NCBI RefSeq assembly: GCF_001839655.2
Contig: NZ_CP056087.1
Coordinates: forward strand, 4,712,001 to 4,776,000
Origin: Pseudomonas argentinensis
GTDB lineage: Bacteria > Pseudomonadota > Gammaproteobacteria > Pseudomonadales > Pseudomonadaceae
Reading direction: 5' to 3'
Length of the DNA stretch: 64,000 bases
Below are positions 44,345 to 52,774 of the stretch, in pieces. Both the position numbers and the translations under genes were made by a program. Every line of letters starts with the position of its first letter. The stretch's first letter is position 1. Under the pieces are notes generated by a model. It saw nothing but the letters and a program-made list of their open reading frames with translations. It was not told where the DNA came from and made no database searches.

Positions 44345-45738
44345 AACCACTGCTGAGCACCCGCGCCCTGGAAATTCGTACCGCCACCGCGCAACTGGTC
44401 GAGCCGCTGTCCATCGACCTGTGGCCCGGCAAGGTGCTGACCATCATCGGCGAAACCGGCTCGGGCAAGAGCCTGTTCGCCCAGGGCATCGTCGGCAACC
44501 TGCCGGCAGGGCTCTCGGCCCATGGCGAGATCGAACTGGCCGGTGGCCTGCGCGAATCCGGCCTGGCCAACCGCCGGCGTGCCGCCTGGGGCCGTGAACT
44601 CGCCGTACTGCCCCAGGAGCCCTGGCTGAGCCTGGACCCGACCATGCGCGCCCTCGACCAGGTGGCGGAAACCTACCGCTACGTGGTCGGCAAAAACGCT
44701 CAGGAATCCCGTCAGCAAAGCCGCCAGGACCTGACGCAGCTGGGCATCGAGCAGGCCGAGGCGAAGTTTCCCTTCCAGCTCTCCGGCGGCATGGCCCAGC
44801 GCCTGGCCTTCGCCGCCACCCACGCCGGCGGCGCCAAGGTGATGATCGCCGACGAACCCACCAAGGGCCTCGACAGCGCGCGTATCGGCGAAGTGATCAG
44901 CCTGTTGCAGGCCGGCATCGCCGAGGGCGGCGCGCTGCTGATCATCACCCACGATATCGAGGTGGCGCGCCGGCTCGGCGGCCAGGTGATGATCATGCTC
45001 AAGGGGCGGATCATCGAGAGTGGCAGCGCCGCGCAGGTGCTCGATGCGCCAACCCATGAATACACCCGACGCCTGTTGAACGCCGACCCGGCACGCTGGC
45101 CGCGCCATGAACCGTCGGTGTCGAGCGGCGAGCCAGTGGTACAGGTGCGCGACCTGGCCGTGGAGCGTGGTGACCGCGTGCTGTTCGAGGGGTTGTCGTT
45201 CGACGTGCGCCCTGGCGAGGTGGTCGGCGTCACCGGCCCGTCGGGCTGCGGCAAGTCGACCCTGGGTGACGTCATACTCGGGTTGATGCAGGCACGCAGC
45301 GGTACCCTGACCAAGCGCCGCGAGGCGCCACGCGTGGCCTTCCAGAAGCTCTACCAGGACCCGGTGGCGGCCTTTCCGCCGACCGTCACCCTGGGCCGCT
45401 GCCTGGCCGATCTGGTGAATTTGCATCGCCTCGATGCCAGCCGTATCGATGGCCTGCTCGCGCGCCTGCGTCTCGACGGCGGCCTGCTCAACCGCCTCCC
45501 CGGCAACGTCTCCGGCGGCGAGCTGCAACGCTTTTCCCTGCTGCGCGTGCTGCTGCTCGACCCGGTGTTCATCTTTGCCGACGAACCCAGCTCGCGCCTC
45601 GACCTGATCACCCAGCAGGAGATGATCGAATTGCTGGTGGAAACGGCCCGGGAACGCCGCACCGCGGTGCTGCTGGTCAGCCATGACGAGGCGCTGATCG
45701 AGGCGGTAGCGGATCAGCGCATTCGTCTGGGCCACTGA
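44341..45738 (+). CDS. Fused two-domain ABC ATPase (DppD–DppF type)
   Basis: 465 residues holding both nucleotide-binding domains that usually come as two proteins. NBD1: Walker A GETGSGKS (about 37–44), signature LSGGMAQR, Walker B VMIADEPTKGLD. NBD2: Walker A GPSGCGKST (about 298–306), signature VSGGELQR, Walker B FIFADEPSSRLD. Both look catalytically intact, though each is shorter than a free-standing DppD/DppF (about 230 residues). Energises uptake by the upstream genes. Confidence 0.93.
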   Translation: MKPLLSTRALEIRTATAQLVEPLSIDLWPGKVLTIIGETGSGKSLFAQGIVGNLPAGLSAHGEIELAGGLRESGLANRRRAAWGRELAVLPQEPWLSLDPTMRALDQVAETYRYVVGKNAQESRQQSRQDLTQLGIEQAEAKFPFQLSGGMAQRLAFAATHAGGAKVMIADEPTKGLDSARIGEVISLLQAGIAEGGALLIITHDIEVARRLGGQVMIMLKGRIIESGSAAQVLDAPTHEYTRRLLNADPARWPRHEPSVSSGEPVVQVRDLAVERGDRVLFEGLSFDVRPGEVVGVTGPSGCGKSTLGDVILGLMQARSGTLTKRREAPRVAFQKLYQDPVAAFPPTVTLGRCLADLVNLHRLDASRIDGLLARLRLDGGLLNRLPGNVSGGELQRFSLLRVLLLDPVFIFADEPSSRLDLITQQEMIELLVETARERRTAVLLVSHDEALIEAVADQRIRLGH

Positions 45739-45744
45739 GCGGCG

Positions 45745-45778
45745 CGGTTGTGCGCGGGCTCAGGCCTGTGCACAACCG
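45745..45778. terminator. Inverted repeat between the ABC operon and trmK
   Basis: Perfect 9-bp arms CGGTTGTGC (45745–45753) and GCACAACCG (45770–45778) with a 16-nt loop, just after the ATPase stop and including the trmK stop. Probable convergent transcription end; no clear T-run. Confidence 0.5.
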
Positions 45779-46488
45779 TCGGAGGCGAGCATCTCGCTGA
45801 TCCAGCGCACCTGCTGCTCCAGTTCCTCATCCTGCACGATCCGCTGAGCGCGGGCCAGGCCAGCCAAGGTCTGCTGTTTGAGACGCAGCAGGCGCCGCCA
45901 CTTGGCGACAAAAACCGGGCTGCGCTCTTGCACCAATAGCGGGCCGAAATACAGCGCTCTGTCGGTATGGCGCCTCGGTTCACCGGGCTCGGCAACGATG
46001 ATCTCGTAGAAGAAGCGGTTTTCCTGCAGCACTTCCTCGTGGCGGATGCGGTAGCCGTTATCCATCAGCCACCTGCGCAGCGGCTGCTCGCCGCCATTGG
46101 GTTGCAGGATCAATAGCTCGTTGCCGCCGAGCCGCCCCTTGTCCCGCGCGAGGATGTCGCGAATGGTCTCGCCGCCCATGCCGCAGAAGCTGATGGCGGT
46201 GATGCCGTCACCGGGCTCGATGGCCGCCAAACCATCGGCCAGGCGCACGGCGATCTGCTCGCCCAGGCCGTTCTCGCGAACACTTCGCTCCACCGCGCGC
46301 AACGGTGTGAGCGCCACCTCGCCGGCGACCGCAGCGCTGATCACCCCACGCTTGACCAGCGCGACGAGCAGGTAGCCGTGGTCGGTGCCGATATCGGCAA
46401 GCCGCGCTCCGGCCGGCACCTGGGCGGCGACGCGCTCCAGGCGCGCGGATAATTGGCGTGGGTTCAAGAGCGGCCTCGTGAATAGCAC
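45760..46488 (-). CDS. trmK: tRNA (adenine22-N1)-methyltransferase TrmK
   Basis: 242 residues. Starts ..LSARLERVAAQVPAGARLADIGTDHGYLLVALVKRG, the TrmK SAM-binding signature. It also has ISFCGMGGETIRDIL, ILQPNGGEQPLRRWL (NPP/PN-type catalytic loop position) and a C-terminal coiled-coil. Methylates N1 of A22 in some tRNAs. Class and length agree with TrmK/YqfN. The start may lie a few codons inside; ATG 46488 is taken because it keeps the upstream LNPRQLS segment. Confidence 0.88.
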   Translation of the reverse strand: MLFTRPLLNPRQLSARLERVAAQVPAGARLADIGTDHGYLLVALVKRGVISAAVAGEVALTPLRAVERSVRENGLGEQIAVRLADGLAAIEPGDGITAISFCGMGGETIRDILARDKGRLGGNELLILQPNGGEQPLRRWLMDNGYRIRHEEVLQENRFFYEIIVAEPGEPRRHTDRALYFGPLLVQERSPVFVAKWRRLLRLKQQTLAGLARAQRIVQDEELEQQVRWISEMLASDGCAQA

Positions 46489-46573
46489 ACTGGCCAGGGC
46501 TGGCCGAGCGGCCGGCGATTCTGTCGGGCAATGGCCGGCGAGGCAACCGCAAATGGCGCCGCCCGTGGCCTGC

Positions 46574-47104
46574 TCAGCAGGCGCGCTGGCCGCCGATCAA
46601 GGCGCCGAGGCTGAGGGTGCCCACCTGCACACCTTCACAGGCACGCGCCTCCTGGAGGCATTGCAGGCACAGCCGGGCATTGGCGCCGTGGGCGCACGAC
46701 AGGTCTGCGGCGCCCTGGTCGAGCAGGATGGCGCCGGCCTTGCGCGAGCGCATGTCGGGCAGCAGCTCGCTGACCAGCGCCGCCAGGTTCAGGCAACCCA
46801 GCTCGGCCGCATCATCACCGTGGGCTGGCCCATTGCTGCAGTCCAGGCCGTAGTACATGGCGTCGATCGGCCCGACGCTGCTGCGGATGGAGCGGATCAT
46901 CGCCCTGGCCTGCTCCGGCCGCGCCAGCTCGCCGGTAAAGGTGCGGGTGGCGATGCCTTCGCTTTCCAGCACGCTGGTCAATGCCTTTATGCAATGCGCA
47001 TGGTCGGTCACCAGCACCACGTCATACCCCTGGTTGCCATACTGACGGGCGGCCAGCGCGCCCACGCTGTTCTGCGCCCCGAAGACCACGAAAGTTCGAT
47101 TCAT
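46574..47104 (-). CDS. Short SDR-fold protein lacking the catalytic tetrad
   Basis: 176 residues. The N-terminus FVVFGAQNSVGALAARQYGNQGYDVVLVTDH is a Rossmann-type nucleotide-binding start (degenerate TGxxxGxG as FGAQNSVG). The body resembles the first two thirds of an SDR (IDAMYYGLDCSNGP in place of NNAG; ILLDQGAADLS). No YxxxK is present, and it has five or more Cys, unusual for this genome. Function unknown; it may be non-catalytic. Confidence 0.72.
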   Translation of the reverse strand: MNRTFVVFGAQNSVGALAARQYGNQGYDVVLVTDHAHCIKALTSVLESEGIATRTFTGELARPEQARAMIRSIRSSVGPIDAMYYGLDCSNGPAHGDDAAELGCLNLAALVSELLPDMRSRKAGAILLDQGAADLSCAHGANARLCLQCLQEARACEGVQVGTLSLGALIGGQRAC

Positions 47105-47299
47105 GCCTCAACCCGCCCGAAAGTTGCGTGCACAGGCCCGGCGTTTCCGCTGCGCCTCGTGGGCGGCGGCCGCCTTGCCTCAGCGGCCCTGTCGGCCGTT
47201 GCAGCCGATGGTCACCCGGCAACATTGCCTGAACATTGCGCCGTGATTTTCCCGGCTCCGCTACTATGTGCCGCTCCGATAACCGCGCGGTAATGCACC

Positions 47300-47974
47300 T
47301 TGCGAATCCTCCTCGTCGAAGATGACCTGCCCATGGCCCAGGCCCTGCAAGAGGCGCTTGGCCGGCACGGTTTGCTGGTCGATACCGTGCACTCGCTGGC
47401 CGCGGCGGGGGCGACCCTGCGCCTGAGCGTGCACGACCTGTTGATTCTCGACCGCGGCCTGCCCGATGGCGATGGCGTGGGCTTCATCGCCACCGCCCGG
47501 CGGCTGTGCCCGGCGCTGCCCATCGTGCTGCTCACCGCCCGTGGCGAGATCGCCGAGCGGGTCGACGGCCTCGATGGCGGCGCCGACGATTACCTGGTCA
47601 AGCCGGTGGCCGTCGACGAACTGCTGGCCCGGGTGCGGGCGATTGCCCGGCGCCCGGCCACGCTGGTGCTGCCCACCGCCACGCTTGGCGCCCTGTCGTT
47701 CGACTTCAGCGCCCGCGAGGCGGTCGTCGACGGCCAGGCGCTGCCACTGCCGCGGCGCCAGTTGCTGATCCTCGAAGCGCTGATCTACCGCCAGGGCCGT
47801 ACGGTGCTGCGCGAGAACCTCCACGAGGCGGTGTATGGCCTGGCCGACGAGATCCAGTCCAATGCCCTGGACGCCCATGTGTCGAGGCTGCGCCGGTCGC
47901 TCAAGGATGCCGAAGCAGGGGTGGAGATCGCGGTGATCCGCGGCGTCGGCTACCTGCTCAAGGAAAGCCGATGA
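47300..47974 (+). CDS. OmpR/PhoB-family response regulator
   Basis: 224 residues. Receiver domain with acidic pocket LLVEDD, phospho-acceptor Asp51 (LLILDRGLPDGDG), Thr in VLLTAR and Lys in LVKPV. The C-terminal winged-helix DNA-binding domain is at about 128–220 (RRQLLILEALIYRQG … NALDAHVSRLRRSLKD … VRGVGYLL-like). I use TTG 47300, as no in-frame ATG/GTG fits the conserved N-terminus. It overlaps the sensor kinase gene by ATGA. The regulon is unknown. Confidence 0.9.
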   Translation: MRILLVEDDLPMAQALQEALGRHGLLVDTVHSLAAAGATLRLSVHDLLILDRGLPDGDGVGFIATARRLCPALPIVLLTARGEIAERVDGLDGGADDYLVKPVAVDELLARVRAIARRPATLVLPTATLGALSFDFSAREAVVDGQALPLPRRQLLILEALIYRQGRTVLRENLHEAVYGLADEIQSNALDAHVSRLRRSLKDAEAGVEIAVIRGVGYLLKESR

Positions 47975-49311
47975 AAACGGTCCATAACCCGTCGTTGATC
48001 AGCCGCCTGCTGTGGTCGCTGTGCATCATGCAGGTGGTGGTGCTGATGGCGGCGATTGCCGGCACCCTGTATCACATCATCGACGACCAGTTCACCTTCA
48101 TGGACGATGCGGTGATCGAAGCCCTGGAGGATTCCATTGCCGTGCAACCCCAGGGGCTGGTCTTCGCGTCCAGCGAGCCGTTACGCCAGTTGCAGGCGGC
48201 CAACCCCGGCCTGTGGGTGGTGATCGCCGACGGCAACGGGCGGCGTAACGAACTCGGCCGCGTGCCGGGCGAATACCGCGAGCTGGCCAACTACCTGCCG
48301 GTGCTCGGCATCTCGCAGATACGCACCCTGCCGGAACACCGCCAGCTGACCATGCGCATCGAGGTCAAGGAGATACAGGGGCAACGCGTGCATATCATGG
48401 TCGGCGGCGTGGCGGATCTGAGCTTCACCAGCCTGATCGTCCAGGCCACCGGGCTGCTGAGCCCCTACTTCCTGACACCGCTGCTGCTCTTCACCCTGCT
48501 CGCCACGCCCATCGTGGTGCTGCGCGCCATGCGCGGGGTGCGCCGGCTGGCCAGCCGCGCCGCGGCGCTGGACATCTCGCAGCCCGATGCGCACCTGCCC
48601 GAGGACTCGGTGCCGCGGGAAATTCGCCCGCTGGTCAGCGCCTTCAACGCGGCCATGGAGCGCTCCAGCAAGGCCTACCACGCCCGCGACCGCTTCCTGC
48701 GTGACGCCGCCCATGAACTGCGCATGCCGATCGCCGTACTGATGGCGCGCCTCGACGGCATGCCCGCGCACCCGATCAAACCCATGCTGCAGATCGACCT
48801 GGCACGCCTGGCCACCGTGGCCGAGCAGTTGCTCGACTTGCAACGGCTGCAGGCCCCGCAGATGGAGTTCGCGCCGGTGGATCTGGTGGCCCTGGGCCGC
48901 GAGGTGATTTTCGACATCGCCCCCCTGGCCCTGGCCCGTTGCGACGACCTGGTGCTGGAAGCGCCCGAGCAGCCGATATGGGTGCTGGGCCAGGCCAGCG
49001 CCCTGAGCCGGGTGGTCACCAACCTGCTGCAGAACGCCCTGGTGCACGGTGCCGGGGTCGGCACCATCAGCCTGCGCATCGGCGCCGATGCCAGCGTGGC
49101 AGTGGCCGACCAGGGCCCTGGTGTGGCGCGGGAAGATCGCGAGCAGATCTTCCAGCCCTTCTACCGCGGCAAGACCGAACAGCCCGGGCATGGCCTCGGC
49201 CTGCACCTGGTACGGGAGATCGTGCGTGCCCATGGCGGGCGTATCAGCGTCGAGGATGCTGCCGGCGGCGGCGCCGTGTTCCGGGTGCAACTACCCCTGG
49301 CCTCCGCTTAG
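47971..49311 (+). CDS. Sensor histidine kinase
   Basis: 446 residues. TM1 at about 13–35, a periplasmic sensor region of about 120 residues, TM2 near ATGLLSPYFLTPLLLFTLLATPIVVL. Then HAMP-like linker, H-box DRFLRDAAHELRMPIAVL (His248), N-box NLLQNALVHG, G1 VADQGPGVA and G2 GHGLGLHLV. The 'LRMP' in place of 'LRTP' after His is slightly unusual. Partner of the upstream regulator; the signal is unknown. A divergent-facing MFS transporter follows 13 bp away. Confidence 0.92.
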   Translation: MKTVHNPSLISRLLWSLCIMQVVVLMAAIAGTLYHIIDDQFTFMDDAVIEALEDSIAVQPQGLVFASSEPLRQLQAANPGLWVVIADGNGRRNELGRVPGEYRELANYLPVLGISQIRTLPEHRQLTMRIEVKEIQGQRVHIMVGGVADLSFTSLIVQATGLLSPYFLTPLLLFTLLATPIVVLRAMRGVRRLASRAAALDISQPDAHLPEDSVPREIRPLVSAFNAAMERSSKAYHARDRFLRDAAHELRMPIAVLMARLDGMPAHPIKPMLQIDLARLATVAEQLLDLQRLQAPQMEFAPVDLVALGREVIFDIAPLALARCDDLVLEAPEQPIWVLGQASALSRVVTNLLQNALVHGAGVGTISLRIGADASVAVADQGPGVAREDREQIFQPFYRGKTEQPGHGLGLHLVREIVRAHGGRISVEDAAGGGAVFRVQLPLASA

Positions 49312-49324
49312 ACGAGCGCGACAA

Positions 49325-50506
49325 TCAGGTGCAAGGGCTGGCGGCCACACGGCCGCTGGCCAGCGGGCGACTTACGCTGAGCAGGCCCACCAGGGCGATG
49401 GCGGCGCCGACCCACAGCGGCGCACGCAGGCCGTAGCCCGCTTCGATGGCCGCGCCACCGGCCCAGCTGCCGAACGCCAGCCCGGCGGTGATCACCGAGG
49501 TGTGCAGGGTGTTGACCAGGGCGCCGGGCTCGGCGGCCTTCATCACCCGCGCGACCATCGCCGGGTTGAGCGCCACGCCGGTCAGGCCGATGGCGATAAA
49601 GCAGCCCAGGTTGAGCCACAGGTTATCGCCCGCCAGGGCGAAGCCGGCCATGGCCAGCACCAGCATGATCAGGCCCAGGCCCAGCGCGGTGAAGGTGTGG
49701 CTGTCGGCGAAACGGCCCACCAGCATGTTGCCGATCAGGTTGGCCACGCCATAAAGCGCCAGCATCGGTGCCACCTGGCCAGGCGCCAGGCCGACCTCCT
49801 CGATAAGGATCGGCGTGCAGTAGCTGAAGGCCGCGAAGGTGGCGCCGATGATCAGCCCGCTGGTCAGGTAGGCGCCCCACAGGCGGCGGGTGCGCAGGGT
49901 CCTGATCTGTTCGCCGAGGCGGGCTTCGCCGCCAGCCTCGGCCTTTGGCAGGCGTATGGCGGCGAGCAAGGTGCAAATCAGCGCCAGGCCGACCACCGCC
50001 CAGGAGCTGGCGCGCCAACCATGGTGCTGCTCGATCCAGGCGGTCAGCGGTACGCCGGCCACCGGCGAGAGCATCAGCCCGGCAAGCACCACCGACACCG
50101 CGCGACCGCGCTCCTGATTGGCGACCATCGCCGCGCACAGGGTCATGCACAGGCCGATGCACGCGGCACTGGACACGCCCATGATGATCCGCGCCAGGGC
50201 CAGCACCGGGTAGCTGGTGGCCGCCGCGGCCAGGGCGCCGGCCAGCACGTAGACCGCCAGCAGCCCGACCAGCGCCGGCTTGCTGCCGATGCCGCGCGAC
50301 AGCAACAGCATGGTCACCGGCGGGCCGCCGAGGGCCATGCCCAGAGCGTAGAAGGCGATCAGGTTGCCGACCTCGCCCAGGCTTACCGAAAACGCCTCGG
50401 CCAGGGCCGGCATCATGCCGGCGACCATGAATTCGGCGGTGACCAGGGAGAAGATCGTCGCACCCAGCAGGTAGATGGTGAACGGCAGTTTGGCACGAGC
50501 GGACAT
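49325..50506 (-). CDS. MFS transporter, AraJ-like (DHA1)
   Basis: 393 residues, 12 TM helices. FTIYLLGATIFSLVTAEFMVAGMMPALAEAF at the start is the AraJ/YdhP/NepI 'TAEF' signature, followed by GNLIAFYALGMALGGPPVTML. Probable exporter of sugars, nucleosides or drugs. Convergent with the histidine kinase gene and divergent from the AraC-type gene at 50771, whose product may regulate it. Confidence 0.88.
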   Translation of the reverse strand: MSARAKLPFTIYLLGATIFSLVTAEFMVAGMMPALAEAFSVSLGEVGNLIAFYALGMALGGPPVTMLLLSRGIGSKPALVGLLAVYVLAGALAAAATSYPVLALARIIMGVSSAACIGLCMTLCAAMVANQERGRAVSVVLAGLMLSPVAGVPLTAWIEQHHGWRASSWAVVGLALICTLLAAIRLPKAEAGGEARLGEQIRTLRTRRLWGAYLTSGLIIGATFAAFSYCTPILIEEVGLAPGQVAPMLALYGVANLIGNMLVGRFADSHTFTALGLGLIMLVLAMAGFALAGDNLWLNLGCFIAIGLTGVALNPAMVARVMKAAEPGALVNTLHTSVITAGLAFGSWAGGAAIEAGYGLRAPLWVGAAIALVGLLSVSRPLASGRVAASPCT

Positions 50507-50770
50507 GGGCGACCTTGAGTCTGGAAAAACGGGTCGCCACCCTATGCACTCAGGCCAGGCGGGTCAAATGATCGCGGTGCATAGCGGTCATGCCTGCGGA
50601 CAATGGTGCGACCCGGGCACCTGGCTGCGGCTTCGATCAGTTCACAGAGGGTCTTGGCGGCTATCCCATTTCGGCACAAGTTAATTTTATTAATGATTAA
50701 CCTGACTTACGGAATGGAAATTGCCTCATGCTGGGTACACAGCCTCGACACCCCAGTGAAGGTTTCGAAA
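50507..50770. promoter_or_regulatory. Divergent region between AraJ-like MFS and AraC-type genes
   Basis: 264 bp. It has an A+T-rich core with inverted repeat GTTAAT-TTTATTAATG-ATTAAC (50680–50701), a candidate operator about 70 nt from the AraC start. Also TTACGG/GGAATGG-type promoter debris. No gene seen. Confidence 0.45.
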
Positions 50771-51775
50771 ATGCACAGTCTCGCGGTTACCCAAACCGAT
50801 ACGCCCCCGGCAGTCCCGCCCTCGGCGATCAGCTATCGGCGTTCGCACGATGTCGATGAGCATGCGCAACTGTCCGGCTGGCAGCTGCGTTACGACCAGC
50901 TCGGCGCCGGGCGTTTCAGCGGTGAAATACTCGAGCTGCAGCTCGATGGCATGCAGCTGATTCGCGACCGCGCCAACCAGGCGATGCTCAAGCAGGCGGC
51001 CACCTGGCCTGGGGCGATTGCCTTCGCCATGCCGCTGAGCTGCCGCGACCCGCACCTGCACTGTGGTGGCCACTCGATTCACGCGCCGAGCCTGCTGGTC
51101 GGCCGCGGCGACAGGTTGCCGGAGCTGCGCGTGAGCGGCGAGCTGGACGCGGTATGCATCGCCATCGACGAGCAGTCGCTGCAGCGCACCCTGCACCAGC
51201 AGCAGCGCGAACTCGACCTGACGCGCCTGTCTCGCTGTTACCACTTGCTCGGCCAGGCCAACCAGCAGCAGCTGATCAACCTGTTCGGCAGCGTGCTCGA
51301 CAGGCAGGCCCCCGTCGCCACACTGCTCGATCACGGCACGATCCGTGGTGCCATCCGTGATGCCATCGTCATGCACCTGCTGGAGCTGATCGACGCCGAA
51401 GGCGACCACTCGCTGCCGCCCAGCGCACGCCGGCGCATGGTCGACCGTGCCCGCGACTACGCCCTCGCCCATCCGGAGCGGCCCATCAACATTCTCGAGC
51501 TGTGCAACCAGATCGGCGCCAGCCGCCGCAAGCTGCAGTACTGCTTCCAGGAAGCCCTGGGCATCAACCCGCTGGCCTACCTGCGCACCATCCGCCTGAA
51601 CGCGGTGCACCGTCAGTTGCGCCACGCCAGCGAGGTCGATTCGGTACAGACCATCGCCGCCAACTGGGGCTTCTGGCACCTGAGCCGCTTCGCCAGCGAC
51701 TATCGCCAGCTGTTCGGCTGCAAGCCGTCGGAGACCTTGCGTCAGGCTCGCCAACACTGTGCCGAAAACGGATAA
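50771..51775 (+). CDS. AraC-family regulator, EutR-like
   Basis: 334 residues from ATG 50771 (MHSLAVTQTD; GAAGG 9 nt upstream). The N-terminal ligand domain is of the EutR/aminotransferase-regulator kind (QLRYDQLGAGRFSGEILELQLDGMQLIRDRANQA). The C-terminal AraC HTH has NILELCNQIGASRRKLQYCFQEALGINPLAYLRTIRLNAVHRQL and IAANWGFWHLSRFASDYRQLFGCKPSETL. It heads the porin–MFS–amidase group and is its likely activator. Confidence 0.88.
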   Translation: MHSLAVTQTDTPPAVPPSAISYRRSHDVDEHAQLSGWQLRYDQLGAGRFSGEILELQLDGMQLIRDRANQAMLKQAATWPGAIAFAMPLSCRDPHLHCGGHSIHAPSLLVGRGDRLPELRVSGELDAVCIAIDEQSLQRTLHQQQRELDLTRLSRCYHLLGQANQQQLINLFGSVLDRQAPVATLLDHGTIRGAIRDAIVMHLLELIDAEGDHSLPPSARRRMVDRARDYALAHPERPINILELCNQIGASRRKLQYCFQEALGINPLAYLRTIRLNAVHRQLRHASEVDSVQTIAANWGFWHLSRFASDYRQLFGCKPSETLRQARQHCAENG

Positions 51776-51834
51776 CGGCGAACCCTGAAGCGTCCCTAGG
51801 CTGACTTCCCACACAATAATAAAAGGGGTCAGCC

Positions 51835-52764
51835 ATGCCGGTTCGCCGTGCGTCATTCACTCATCTGTCCGTTCTGTTCGGCGCCACCCTGCTCCTCGGC
51901 AGCCAGGCCCAGGCCACGGAAAACGGGGCGCCCACCACGCCCGCCGGGGTTTACGACTTCGGTGCCGGCATGTCACCGCCGTCTACCCCCTACGGCACCC
52001 TGGGCCTGCGCGCGGCCTACTACTCCACCAACGTGCAGAAGGACCGCAACGGCGACAAGGTAGGCAACGCTTTCTCGCTGGACGTGTTGTCGCTTGGCGT
52101 GGCCTATATCCGCATGACCGAGCAGCAGTTGTTCGGCGCCCGCTACGGCTTCGCCATCGCCCAACCGTTCTTCCAGATGGATGCGCGCCTCAAGGTGGCT
52201 ACCCCGTTCGGCCCGTTACGCCTGGAAAAGGAAGTGTTCCGCCAGGCCGACACGCAGATCACTCCGCTGATCCTGCAGTGGGACATTTCCCGCAATCTGT
52301 TCATCAATACGCGCCTGCAGATCCAGGCGCCGACCGGCGACTACGACAGGAACCGGCTGATCTCCCCCGGCCTCAACCACTGGACCCTCTCCCCCGCCCT
52401 CAATGCCACCTGGCTCAGCGACGGCGGCTTCGAGGTGTCGTCCAGCCAGCAGCTGGACATCAACAGCCGCAACCACGCTACCGACTACCGCAGCGGCACC
52501 GAGTACCGCCACGAGTTTTCCGTGGGCCAGCACGTCGGGCCGTGGACGCTGGGCCTGGGCGGCTACTACTACCAGCAGGTCAGCGACGACGACGCGCCCA
52601 ACCTCGATCACGGCAACCGCGCCCGGGTCATCGCCGTCGGCCCGGCCGTGAGCTTTCTCAAACCCGGCCTGCCGCCGGTGTGGCTGCATGCCTACAAGGA
52701 GTTCGACGCCGAGAACCGCACCGAGGGTTACAACGTCGCCCTGCGCGTTGCGTACAGTTTCTGA
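51835..52764 (+). CDS. Outer-membrane channel of the phenol-degradation MetA family
   Basis: 309 residues. Signal peptide ending ..LLLGSQAQA, mature protein rich in alternating beta strands and ending AYSF, a terminal Phe as in outer-membrane beta-barrels. The pattern GVYDFGAGMSPPSTPYGTLGLRAAYY…TGDYDRNRLISPGLNHWTLSPAL is that of COG4313/PF13557 proteins (SphA-like), which aid uptake of hydrophobic substrates. It sits directly downstream of the AraC gene and 10 nt before the MFS gene. The substrate is inferred to be an amide or aromatic. Confidence 0.85.
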   Translation: MPVRRASFTHLSVLFGATLLLGSQAQATENGAPTTPAGVYDFGAGMSPPSTPYGTLGLRAAYYSTNVQKDRNGDKVGNAFSLDVLSLGVAYIRMTEQQLFGARYGFAIAQPFFQMDARLKVATPFGPLRLEKEVFRQADTQITPLILQWDISRNLFINTRLQIQAPTGDYDRNRLISPGLNHWTLSPALNATWLSDGGFEVSSSQQLDINSRNHATDYRSGTEYRHEFSVGQHVGPWTLGLGGYYYQQVSDDDAPNLDHGNRARVIAVGPAVSFLKPGLPPVWLHAYKEFDAENRTEGYNVALRVAYSF

Positions 52765-52774
52765 GGTGGCTGCC

